Source of the DNA: Rhizophagus sp. LPA8_4_AMF
Lineage: Eukaryota; Glomeromycota; Glomeromycetes; Glomerales; Glomeraceae
Assembly (NCBI GenBank): GCA_021464525.1
Contig: JADRCO010000006.1
Coordinates: forward strand, 28,039 to 92,038
Reading direction: 5' to 3'
DNA length: 64,000 bases
Positions 12,212 to 23,309 of this stretch are shown here, in pieces. Both the position numbers and the translations under genes were made by a program. The notes under the pieces are model-generated. The model made no database searches. It was not told the DNA's origin and worked only from the letters and a program-made list of their open reading frames with translations. The stretch's first letter is position 1. Each line of letters starts with the position of its first letter.

Positions 12212-14172
12212 CTATATCGAACTATTGGCTGTACCTGCTTCTGCACGACCTTGTAGGTTTAATATTATTATACCAAGATCCATTTGTTGAACAATATGTT
12301 TAACTGTGGCCAATGATCTCGTTTCCTTAACGTTTATTAAAGATATAAGGATTATAATTACTAATCCAATAATAGCTACTGTATAAAATATTGTGTGGCG
12401 TAACATAAGTCGTAGCATGTTTTATCTGTCATAATTTGAACTTGACTAATGATCTTAGCATCATTGGTGGGTGTTACCATATTAATCATAATATCAGTCC
12501 ATTGACGTTGAAACATACGACTTATACCTTCTTCAGTTGTACCTTCCTCTTTCCATTGATTTAATAGAGCCAAATTTCCGGTACCATCTCCATTATAACC
12601 ATAAACATCAAAGTTGATCTTGGACATAAAAAACGATGATGCACCAATAGCAGCAGCACTTTGTGCACCATCACCGCTTCCAGAAAAGAAGGCATTTCCT
12701 GCCGGTAACAAAAGATTATTTTCCCTTACTACCGCGCTGTTGTTAGGAACTTTTTCTCCCAATTCGACTCCTCCCCACCAAGGATCCATGTCACGAATAT
12801 TGATGTTACTCTTCTCAATATACCATTGCGCTGGAATAGTTTGTCTATTTACTATATTTATTTCTTTCGTTGCATTAGATTGCAATTCAATTATATTAAC
12901 TGTTAACACTTGCTTCAATCATACTAGCGCATCCATATAAAATTTGTTCAGTTCCTCTTGCAGTAAGTTTAGGTGGTCCTAATAATTTCCAACATTTGAC
13001 ACCAACTAAATTATCTGTAAGATTGTCTATACCACTAAATCCATCACATGTAATATCAATAAAAAGATCATCATCATCATCGTTAGAGAGTAATTTAGGT
13101 AACTTGGGAAGAGAATATTTTTCGATAGTTTCCGGTGACGTTAAAAGACTGTAAGCTGACGACTCAAGGTAATTTCCATTATTTGTCATATTAAATTTCT
13201 TCCTAATAGCTAAATTTATAAATTGACTATATCTGAAACTTCTATATGAAAGATCTGTCATCTGGGCTCGATCACCAATTGGAAGTAACTTAGAAGGATA
13301 TATATCAGTGGTTTTAATGTACATTTTGACTTGCCAGCTGAAAGTTCCATTTTTATTTGAAACTTGTGTAAAATTAGTTGATTTACAAATGACGTGTGGT
13401 TGTAACCACATGCCTTTAATTGACCAGTTATATTTTTCTCCAACTTTTTCTTTGGGTCCAATCGCATGATTCATCAAGAGTCCACCATTATCATGATCTA
13501 CTACCATTGTATCAACAATTCCATAACCTTTTTTTGTACTTGTTACCACATTCATCCTAAAGGAACTGGCAGGAAATGAAATATTATCATCACTAAAAGA
13601 TTCCAGCAGACGATATCTCATTGCAAAATTACTATATGATCTGTTAAAGTCGTTTAAATATGTGTCATCAACATGAAAATTATCCTTCATTCCCAAACAT
13701 GATTTATACTCAAATAAACCACAAAATCTAACTTGTGATAGTTCTTTCGAAGAAAATGAATTATTAACCTTATTATTAAGTAGTGGATCAGGACTGAGAT
13801 AATTTATATCTATAGAATTTGTATTAGACATTACTATACAAGTATGAATACCAAGTGGTGCAATGGCTGATGCTCCGTACAATAATATGGGACATATCCC
13901 AATAAGTAAGTAAAGTGCGTTACGCTTATACGATCCTAAACTCCACAATTTAATTCCTGTTAACGCAGGTTGACCACCTGTTCCAAAATAACAAACTGGA
14001 ATTTTTTGAGATATTTTACTTAGAGTTGTCCACTCTAAGGCTGTCATTTATCACTAGTACTCATAAATATTGCTAGAACTCCTATTCCATTTATAAGAAT
14101 AGGCAACAAAATATTAATAACACCAATTAGCGCAGCTAATTGACCAGCATTTAAATCGACTACTAATGCCAT
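12212..14172 (-). pseudogene. Large surface membrane protein with three frame breaks
   Basis: Read on the minus strand, one long membrane-protein gene is spread over four frames. (1) 14172-14048: MALVVDLNAGQLAALIG followed by a hydrophobic segment (INILLPILINGIGVLAIF). (2) 14047-12896: a second membrane segment (ALYLLIGICPILLYGASAIA), then an ectodomain of about 330 residues with many N-glycosylation sequons (NRS, NIS, NWS, NFT, NGT, NMT, NLT) and paired cysteines. (3) about 12918-12376: more ectodomain (DPWWGGVELGEK, GNAFFSGSGDGAQSAAAIGA). (4) 12418-12212: a C-terminal membrane helix (FYTVAIIGLVIIILISLI) and short tail. All three junctions (about 14048, 12915, 12425) behave like loss of one base, two of them at short A-runs, and no intron of usable length fits. 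The family is unknown; the topology suggests a plasma-membrane protein with a large extracellular domain. Confidence 0.6.
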
Positions 14173-14635
14173 CTGTATAATTTGTACGTAAATACTCTAT
14201 AGTATTAATATATAAATTTTCGAAAAAAAAATATCAAAGTGCCTATTATTATGAGATTGCTCGTCGCACAAGTTCATCATATGCGTTACAAATCATGTAG
14301 GGAAATTAATTAATTGTGTGATCAACCATGTAAAATTTATAGTCAAGATGATGATCTGATTAAATTAAATTTAATACTTTTCCGGAGAAACTATTTTTCA
14401 AAAACAAACGCCCAATATAAAAGGACCCGTACTTGTAGATCATTTTATTTGAAAGCATTCATTAGTTAACTATTTAAATAATTGACTCTTTTTAGATTTA
14501 TAAATAAATTTAAGGGATTTTTTATGTGTAAAGTTCAAAAACAATAACAGATAATATCATCTATCCCTATATTATTTATAATACATAAATTACATGCGAG
14601 ATGGTCATATGATTCATATCAATTTTTTCCTTAAG
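14173..14635. other. Spacer between divergent-age genes
   Basis: Upstream flank of the frame-broken membrane-protein gene and downstream flank of the BTB-BACK-TLDc gene. No coding signal or repeat was recognised. Confidence 0.5.
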
Positions 14636-15448
14636 TTAAATAGGGAAACATTTATGAACAATAAAGAGAAGAATAATAATAATTACATAATAGAAAAAAA
14701 GATATTTATAATTATTCAATCGTTGAAAGATTTCGATAATTGGATTGCTTTCAAGTTTACTATAAAATTATTTAAAGGGTATATTATATAAGATTATTAT
14801 TATTTCGTATCATATATCATAAATAATATAAATAAAAAAAAATAACAGATAAGATTACTTACATTATTGAATAAATTCTTTCTTTTTGAAACAATATTTT
14901 AGTAGATCCTTGAAAGATGAATTTCTTCCTATAAGAACAATGAAAAAAATTTTACTATTGTTTCGTATCATATAATAAACAAAAATAATAAAAAAAAGGT
15001 ATATATAAGAGATTTCATACGTGATTGAATAAATCCTTTTTTCTTGAAATACAATAACTAATATTCTAATACATCCTTGAAGGATAAACTTACTATAAAA
15101 CGTTTAAGAAAATTATTATTATTTTACGTATAAATAAAAGTGAATTTTTGATTACTTACGCGAATGAATAAATTTTATCAATTCTGTATTTTCGAAATAT
15201 AATAACTAATGAATTATAATAAGTTTCGATAAATTCACTAAAAAAAAAAAATTAAAGAAAAAAATTAAATAAATGTTATTTCATATTAATATTAATAATA
15301 AAAAATTATTACTTACATTATTAAATCAATTTTTCTTTTTACGATTTTTTCACGATTTACTAATTTGCTATGTACAGGATGAATGGGAAATTTCAATTAG
15401 TATTACATTATTATAAGATATTTTATTTATTTTCTATAATCACACTTA
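14636..15448 (-). repeat. Array of four phase-2 mini-exons plus a hydrophobic terminal exon
   Basis: Four cassettes of 51, 78, 72 and 66 nt (15367-15317, 15237-15160, 15092-15021, 14928-14863) are each preceded by an acceptor (ATAG or TTTTAG) and followed by a donor (GTAAGT, GTAAGT, GTATGA, GTAAGT); introns are 67-103 bp. Each cassette is 3n long, starts in phase 2 and has no stop in that frame. Their translations are related: KLVNREKIVKRKIDLI, EFIETYYNSLVIIFRKYRID, KFILQGCIRILVIVFQEKRI and KKFIFQGSTKILFQKERIYS. The terminal exon 14759-14636 continues the frame (KLESNPIIEIFQRL), has a hydrophobic run (YLFFYYVIIIILLFIV) and stops at 14636-14638. Seen directly: splice-like signals, lengths, open frame. 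Inferred: that they are transcribed and spliced. Confidence 0.72.
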
Positions 15449-16915
15449 CTTAAGTTTTGTAATTTTAAAAACTTCATAATCTTCCATCAAAAATTTTTGA
15501 TCAACATTTATAAAAGATTCTATTCCAGGAAATGTGTATGTAGAATTACATTCAATGGTATTATCCTTGATAGTCAAATCAAATAAGTCAATAAAGTCAG
15601 GATCTTTAGTAGAAATAGAGCCGTTTAAATCAGTTGAATCAGTTGCACATCTTGCAATTATAGGTGAACTAAGATCATCTTGATTTTTAAAAGAAAATAA
15701 AAAGCTATCGTCTGACATTGCGTGACTTTTTATATTATATCCTCCAATTAACCTTCCAGTATCTTTAATTTTAGTAACAATGAGTGTTGGTCCTTTATCA
15801 TTACATAATTCATAGAATTTTGATATGTCAAATCCATCTCTAGTTGCGCTATAAAGTAGTTCAAGAGAATAAGGAACATTCTTAATATTATAATATTCTT
15901 TTTCTTTATCTATCCAACTAGTAATTATAGAAAAGTGATTTTTATTTATAATTTTAAAGGACGGATTTCTTGGTTGTGTTACGAATAAAGATTTTGGTGG
16001 TGAATCAGGATCTAAATAATATCCAATTATATCATCGTAAACATTTTCCGAAAAAATCCTTTTAAACGGGCTTATTTTTTGATGAAATAATTTTGGAGGG
16101 ATTTGGACCCATTTAATAAGTGGAATAAAATCGTGAAGAATTTCTCCAAGTTCAACGAAATCTTCTTCAGTCCAATTGGAATGTACATTAATATTAATAC
16201 ACTTTGACATTTGTGCTATTCCCCATTCTAATATATATTCCCAAATATTATATTCATTCATGTATAAATCATCTCTTTTAACAATAGAGATTAAAATAGG
16301 CTTATCTATTGTTAAAAACGTGGGAGATTCAAATAATACTTCAGGGTTATCACAGATTAACTGTAAATAAAAATTTTTTATAGCAGTTAAAGATTCATAG
16401 TGAAATATCGTTTGAAGAACTTCAGTCGGATCGTCGTTTAAAAATTTCGCTTGTTTCTCAATTATGTAACTTTCTATATAATTGTATAAATTTCCGAAAC
16501 ATATTTCATCTGATGCTACAAGATATTTTAATATATCTAGTCCTTTCTGTTTATCCAATTCAATGGTTCCGGTATAAATATACCTTATCAACGAAGTTTA
16601 TATATATGATAGAGAGAAATTATTATAAGTTCATTAAAATTAATAAATAAGATGAAATATTTTAACTTACTTTAATATTAATTCCATAATTTTTGGATTA
16701 ATATTTGGTTTATTAAAAATGACGATTCCATATTTTTTACGAGCCCAATTCTTTGATAATGCAGCTTTAAAATAAGTTGACCTTGAACTTAATATTAAAG
16801 AGTGCGTATAAAAACTTTTAATATTTTCATTTTTTCCAGCTTTAATAATTACATCATAATTATTTCCGCTAGAAAGTAATTTTTCAAAATCATTTAATAA
16901 TTCATCTGGTGTCAT
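14636..16915 (-). CDS. BTB-BACK-TLDc protein with alternative repeat-tailed C-terminus
   Basis: Exon 1 is 16915-16671 and exon 2 runs from 16583; the 87-bp intron splits the lysine before YIYTGTIEL in phase 2, as in the paralogues. Domains: BTB about 10-100 (NYDVIIKA, SRSTYFKAALSKNW), BACK-like about 110-260 (YNIWEYILEWGIAQMS), TLDc about 295-457 (ITSWIDKEKEYYNIKNVPYS, SATRDGFDISKFYELCNDKG, GRLIGGYN, DFIDLFDLTI, MEDYEVFKITK). Unspliced reading stops at 15446-15448 and gives 460 aa. The codons AAG TAA at that stop sit inside a consensus donor (AA|GTAAGT at 15449). If this donor is used, exon 2 ends at 15450 and the frame runs through 15367-15317, 15237-15160, 15092-15021, 14928-14863 and 14759-14636, giving 589 aa with a hydrophobic C-terminus. 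Probable Cullin-3 adaptor; the tail may set its location. The domains are certain; the tail is inferred from splice sites and frame. Confidence 0.88.
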
Positions 16916-17356
16916 GTTTTTTTTTTCGTATGATGGAGGAAAGAGCGTTAAATGAATTGATCATTTGAGGTTGCCTCATTTGCCTGCATATTTTAACATT
17001 GCAGATCAATAACTTATGACGCCTCAAATAGAAACATTATAATAGACGTTAGTCATACAGTACAGTACATTCATTTTTCTATAAATAACATATTTATAAA
17101 GCGTACGACATACTATACTGTATGTATCTTGTTACGCCACGATTTCCCGATATTCATTTTCCTTAGACACGACATATTTTTGAATGGACCTGGTCGCAAT
17201 CATAACATTTTCCTGAATTGACATTTTCCGAAAGTTGGATTTAATTATTTTCCTGACATTTTATAAATTGTAAATCTTTATTACTAATAATAATGATGTT
17301 TTGCAAATAAAATTTGAAATTTACAGCAAATAAGAGTGCGAAAAATAAAAGAAAAT
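16916..17356. other. 5' flank of the BTB-BACK-TLDc gene
   Basis: Spacer upstream of the ATG at 16915. No clear TATA box or gene. A short near-palindromic region (TACAGTACAGTACATTC) lies near 17056. Confidence 0.4.
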
Positions 17357-17620
17357 ACCGTCTAGCACTGCATAAAATATCCCCTTTGGGCGTACCCCCA
17401 CTTTAAAAGACCCGGGTATTTTACCAGATATAAAAATTTTACTCCCGATTAATACCCCCCTTTAATTCTGGTAACTTAAGCTTAATTCTGGTCAAAATTA
17501 TACTGTATCCCCCTCATATAATACCCGGCATCTCACGAAATACCCGTGGGTATTATTCAATTTTTAAATCAAGTATTTTGTAAAATACCCGGGGTATTTT
17601 ATGCAGTACTAAACGACGGA
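17357..17620. mobile_element. MITE copy 1, CCGTCTAG family
   Basis: About 264-bp element with inverted ends: left CCGTCTAGCACTGCATA, right ATGCAGTACTAAACGACGG (imperfect), bordered by TA. The interior is rich in GGGTATT/AATACCC motifs and has no open frame. It is homologous over its whole length, in reverse orientation, to the element at 30842-31102. The TA borders suggest a Tc1/mariner-superfamily non-autonomous element, but the superfamily is inference. Confidence 0.75.
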
Positions 17621-20189
17621 TAAAAGTTATTAATTATTATATAATCATTTTGAGAAAAATCTACACTATTGAAAATGGAATATAAACAAATAAATTTTTT
17701 TCTGTAGTAAATCATTTTCAGTAAATGCTCGTTTTTTTGAGAAATTTCTTGTCAAAAATATTTTCTTTCGGGATATACCATATATGTCTGTCATTTCGGA
17801 AACAGTAAAAGATCCATTCGAAAATATGCGGTTGTCAGGGGGTTATCCAATATGGAGATAGTTTTGGTTCTGATCTTTCTTTCTTGCGCTTATCACGCTT
17901 AATATGAAAATCATGTGACAATTGTGATATAATAATCTGGGTGCTTGCCGCCAATCACTTTATAAAAATGTAATTTAGTCATGTGCATGTTACATTTGAT
18001 TATTCAACATTGAAAAAAGAAGTCTGTAAACAATTTATTGACACGGTGTGTTTGAATGTTAAAAATAGTAAGTAACAATCTCTATTGGGAATACAATAAT
18101 TCTTTCTTATTCTAGTTAATACATTTTACTTTGTTCACCATGCAATATTATTTATCTTTTCATATTTTTCGTAGTAGTTACTCACACGCTCAAGATATGT
18201 TTTTTTGACTTTCGATTATGAGTAGCGAATATTTGTTGATTTTCTTATCTAATGACTTCATCTGGATTAAAACAATGCATAGCATTGTACACTGGGTTCG
18301 AACCGGTGCATCGATGCATACATTCTATACATCACTTTCTCGATCCATAACACAGAAAAAAAGATATAGCTTTATTGACCGTACAAAAAATTTGCAACAG
18401 TCGATACAAAATATCTTAAGATTAATTATTAATTAATTGTGTCAATTTGATATTGATAGGTATACAGTATATTGCGATACAAATACTACAAAACATTACA
18501 AATAATTATAATAATACTAATAATAAACTTGAAACATGGAAATTATCAAGTTTCCTTCGAATCATTTAATCTCTATCTTGAATAAATCGATTTTTTGGAG
18601 GATGAGTTTGAACACAATGCATACTTGGGCATCATTCTATTTAATCAAACAAGTCTTTTATCTTCGTATTCAACCCATCACTTGCGCATCACTTCGTTGC
18701 ATATTATGTACTTGTTCGAACCTCGGTGTAATACTGTATGCTATATAATATATATTATTTACATCAAGAACCCGTAGATGAAACGAAGTCATTGGATTAG
18801 AAATCAAACAAATATTTGCTACAAATTATACAAATTGGCAACAGGTAAACGTAGTAAAGTGTTATTGACTAGAATAAAAAAATTCTCATTCAAACAAACG
18901 GTTTCTATCGATTCTTTGAAATTTTCATGTGTTCTCAATATTTCAAATTGTGCATCTCGGGATTTATGTTTAATATGTACATAGCTTTATTATATTTTTT
19001 ATAAAGTGATCAAAGAGAGAAAGATTAAAACATGATTAGACTATACTGATACGCTAGTTCAGCCTGCTTATCTAACCGTAAGAGAATTCATTTTTCACTA
19101 CTCTGTATTACTAATCTTACTATCTCTCTAAAATTGAACTTCTTGACATTAGGTACGTATGCCATATCGACACGTATATTCCGGAAAGCAATCCTCGACA
19201 AGAAAACGATTTAACAAAAAGATTTACCACGGAAAAAAATCAAACATGTAATTATTTATATACTATATTTAAATTTTATGGTAATGATTTTTCACATGAT
19301 TAATTAATAAGCAATAAATTTTATTCGTCGCATTTTTCAAAAAAATTTACAAATTATAAAATGTCTAAAACGAAAAAAAAATTTTTTTATTTGCTTAAAT
19401 TAACGAAGTTACATTGTAAATTTTTGAAAATGTTGTCAGGCAAATCATTTTGGGGAAAAGGTTACGTCGGGAAGGGAAAATGAATGTCGGCAAATCATGG
19501 TGTAACATTATGTCAACATACCAAGAATCCAAGATCGAACAATCAATAATTAAAAATTTGAATTTCGATGACATAATTTTAACTGATTTCCTACAAAATG
19601 ATTTTTGATAATCTTTCAAGATCGTTATAATACAATAGTCTACTTTATAGTTTTATTACGTGGCAAAAAATCAAAGGCGCTGGAATGATTCATTCATAAA
19701 AAAATAAATGTCATTCAATTCTTTATTTTGATTTCTCAGGGAGGTTTGCTTACATCTTTCATATTATCATATTGTATATTGATTCGATCGTTGAAGTACC
19801 TTCTCATATACATTTAATAACCAAACATTTAATAACCAATAATTTCTTAACGAGAATTTATTTCAGATTCCTGTCAATCGATCAACTAATAAAGAATTAG
19901 TAAGCGGAAACGTGATATCGTAATTATAGATGATATCTAGTGATCTAGTCCTTCTTTGGTTCATTGATTTTAGACCAATAATGACTAACAACTTTTGATA
20001 ATACGAAAAAAATGTTTCAGAAATATTTCAATTTTAACTAGATTCGGTCAAGAATAAGCACTTACATAAAATTATTAACTAAATTAGCGTGAGTAACAAT
20101 AGTAATGTTAAATGAGTGAACTCTTGATAAATCAAACCTTTTCTCATTTATTAAAAAGACCAAAAATTATTTTTTATTAGAACAATACA
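17621..20189. other. Intergenic, no gene recognised
   Basis: Mixed AT-rich spacer. Open frames at 18218-18984 have no recognisable domain and no splice context, and I treat them as chance. Two similar stretches (around 18262 and 18605, sharing ACAATGCATA) hint at an old local duplication. The last 200 bases before 20190 are the 5' flank of the Crinkler-like gene. Confidence 0.4.
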
Positions 20190-21079
20190 ATGTCTGAAAC
20201 AAATATCACAATATTCTGTCTTGTTCTTGGAGAAAAACCCATTAATAGTTGTGTTTTCGAAGTTAATATCAATAAATACGATAGTATTTCACGCCTCAAA
20301 AACGTTATAAGGGATGAAAAAAAAAATGATTTTTTTAATATTGACGCAAACAAACTGAGATTATGGAAAGTTGATATACCTATTATTGAAGACGATAAGC
20401 TGAAAATACTTAATAAGCCTCATACAGAAATTAATATTGAACAAGAACTTGGAGGTGAAGAGCTTTCATCGGTTAAGAAAATTCATCATTACTTCCACAA
20501 ACCCAAAGATGAGCACATTCATATCATCATAAAATTGCCCACCAATAACATTGGTAAATGGTACATCTTCTTTGAACCAGCGAATCAACAAAAAATTGAT
20601 GATTCTATGATCAAAAAAGAATACGAAAAGGTTGAAAAAATCGCAAAAGATATTGGTTTGGGTAACTGGCTGCTGCTTATTATGTCAAACTGTACAGACA
20701 ATAAAAACAACTTACCATCAAAATATGCGTTTGACGATAATATTCAGTTCTATGATCCATCTCGGGACCAAATTGCTGACTGTAAGCTATATACTGTATA
20801 TCCTTAAAGAATTTTCATTTCTTGTTATTTCAGTTTATTAATTGAGTAATTTACTTCTTTATAGCTCAAGATAAGTCCTGCATTAATTCCAGGGTTATTG
20901 ATGACATTGAGCAAGAAACTGTATCTGATATTATTGAATTTGACGAATATAACAAAAGAAAATTTGCCGACGAAGAGGATCTATTAATACGCACAAAGTT
21001 CCCAAGGTTATCCTTAGATTGTGCAGAGGACGAACCCTTAAAACCCTTAAAACAAAGCGTAAAGATTTTAATGTATTAA
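20190..21079 (+). CDS. Crinkler (CRN)-type effector candidate
   Basis: Exon 1 20190-20781 and exon 2 20865-21079; the 83-bp intron (GTAAGC...TTTATAG) is in phase 1. The first 110 residues match the CRN header: a ubiquitin-like opening (TITIFCLV-like: NITIFCLVLGEKPINSCVFE), the block FFNIDANKLRLWKVDIPI, and a closing HIHIIIKLP that corresponds to the HVLVVVP-like end of the header. CRN headers direct many oomycete and fungal effectors, often to host nuclei, and are numerous in Rhizophagus. The C-terminal part is short, acidic and not recognised. Near its end, the nine bases CCCTTAAAA are duplicated in tandem (about 21036-21054), after which coding-like sequence continues in a different frame (see next entry). 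The current product of about 268 aa may therefore be a truncated form. No classical signal peptide, as is usual for fungal CRNs. Confidence 0.75.
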
Positions 21080-21323
21080 AGGCTTTATACGAAAATTTTA
21101 AAATAGGTAAAGTGGGCTCAAGTGAATTTCTATGTAATTCATATTAATTTTTTTTCTAATTTTGAATAACAGAATTGCCTGAATTACCTACATATATAAT
21201 TTTTTTATAATTAGAACAAAAATTAATTATTACATCAAACTTTCGCGTTGACGGATGAAGGCATCAATCAGTTCTTTCTTGATGGAACAATTAAATTACG
21301 CCGCGCCTTTGGTTTAAATTAAA
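21080..21323 (+). pseudogene. Out-of-frame remnant of the Crinkler C-terminus
   Basis: Just past the stop at 21077-21079 the sequence stays coding-like one frame over (RKDFNVLKALYENFKIG, from about 21058), followed by a donor-like GTAAAG and an acceptor before ELPELPTY. A further coding-like block lies at about 21245-21320 (LTDEGINQFFLDGTIKLRRA). No single intron model joins these to exon 2 without a frame break. They are best read as the eroded 3' part of the original effector gene; the protein family of the tail is unknown. Confidence 0.4.
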
Positions 21324-23309
21324 TTCTATTAAAATTTTGGTTAATAAATTTATTAATACTAGATTTTACTTTTTGCAGTTCTTTAGTTCTTATTTGTGAA
21401 TTAACAATTAAATAAAAGGATTGCCCTTATATAAACTGCTTATTTTTTGGTTTCTTTTGATATCTATTAATGGACTTTCTCCCATCAAATACTTTTTTTA
21501 TAACCTTATTTATATTTTCTTAATAAAAATCTCTCCATTAAAATAAATCTGGTAAGAACACTAAATATATTTAACTTAATTTTCAATTTATATTTGTTAC
21601 ATAAAAATTATCAATATCAATTTTTTTTTCCAAGAAGACCGTGCACAGTTGCCTTATTTCATCGATATAACTGCGCATGTATCACGTAGGCCGAAATTTG
21701 GTATAATACAGCATTTTTTTGGCACTCTTTTCTATTCCGTTCAAACGTTGCATAAGAATTTGTCGAATGAAAACCGTAAACTAGAAGGGTAATATGCTGG
21801 CTTTCTCCGGAATCGTGTAATACGCGGAAATAATTTTAAATGAGTACTATGTAAGGCCATACTAGTCAGAGATTATGCCTACACAGCAATATTCGGTTAA
21901 CTTTTTGCTACGAGGAACGCAATTAAAAAAAATATGTATAGGTGTATTAGTTATAATATATGTCTTGATTACATTCCTGTTATTTGTCTGGTCGCTCAAA
22001 GATAGACACTGGTATTCTTACTGGCATACAACGGACTTTTTGAAGAAAAGGCAGTGTCAAAGGGGGGACGCTGTAAGGGCCGGTTAATTTCAGGGCATGT
22101 TATAGCAAAGAAAGTTATTGTAACTCACAGGTTCGAAAATGTGTGTTTTTTACATTTTCTCTGTTTTTGTCCATCAGACCGAAGATCAAGTTACAACCAT
22201 AATAAAAAGGAGAATATAACGATAGTTAATTACTAGGAGGAAATTTGGTCATTAAAATATTGGGTTTTTGTGTCATACATGAAAGAGATCGTTCTATTTT
22301 TTCACATGTGGCCTTAGAAAAAGAGAGATCGCTTCATAGTGTTCAGCGATTTTTGACCGCAATCAGTATTTACGAATAGACACGTGTTTTTAGTATACAA
22401 TATTTGTTTATGTCAATCAGTAGAAAAATAGTGTGTCACAATAATATTATCAATTTGACGAACACCTTTATTACTTCCATTGTTCGAATTCTTGTTATTG
22501 ATGCGTATAATTTTTTTCTGGAACCTAACCTAGTTGTGATACAACATGTGCGCTAACGCAGCAGAACATTAAGAAGAGAACATCTTGGGTTGCAAAGTAA
22601 ATCCTTCTTCGAAATAAGTAGAACATTCAAATAACAAAATTGCTAGCTTACCCGGATATTGTTCTATAACTAAGTGTGGCCATCATTACTTTATAATCAC
22701 AAAAAATTTAGGGATCATGTAGAGTAATAGAATTGGAGATTATTGTGTCCGGCTAGGAAAGACATATAGGCAAATTATTCATACATTGTTCTATATGATC
22801 ATGATATGGTCAAAAATATTGGATTGCCTATGGACAACAAGAGAGAGCGATTTTAGAGAGAGAGAGAGAGTCTCGTCTTGTGCGTTGTTCCGATATGTTG
22901 TATGTGATATCGATATGTATGGAAATTATTTACTATTCAAAGGAAGGGACCGCAAATATGCAATCAGCATTGCATTATTCTAGGAAAATTTTGATCCGTT
23001 ATTTCGATGCGAGTAGATTATTTTGTTAAAATAATGCTATGCGGAGAACAACATGAATTGGACAACGGGAATCGACTGCGGAGAAGAACATGAGTGGACA
23101 ACCAAATAGTAAGATATAGTCCAAACCCTTTACTAGGATAGCGCGTTGTATATATATGAGCGTTAAGAAATAGGTGCTTGCATAGGATTGGCTGGTCAAT
23201 AACCATTTCATTACATTTTGTGTTCGTTTAAAAATATATATAAGAAATACAAAGTATATATATTTTTTCTCATACGAAATGATTTTTTAAATAATTCATT
23301 GATATATAT
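21324..23309. other. Intergenic with inverted-repeat arms
   Basis: No gene recognised. The segment at about 21638-21685 (CAGTTGCCTTATTTCAT...AACTGCGCATGT) recurs inverted at about 25178-25222, and the segment at about 23078-23105 (CTGCGGAGAAGAACATGAG) recurs inverted at about 26365-26395. A short GA dinucleotide run lies at 22852-22870. Confidence 0.45.

Noticed and set aside
12896-12918. A tiny intron (25 bp) to join the two ectodomain frames
   Set aside because: Far below usable intron length; a one-base frame break is simpler.
18218-18984. Cluster of open frames and a GGGTTCGAACC sequence resembling a tRNA T-arm
   Set aside because: The T-stem does not pair correctly around the loop, no acceptor or anticodon arm is found, and the open frames have no domain or splice logic.
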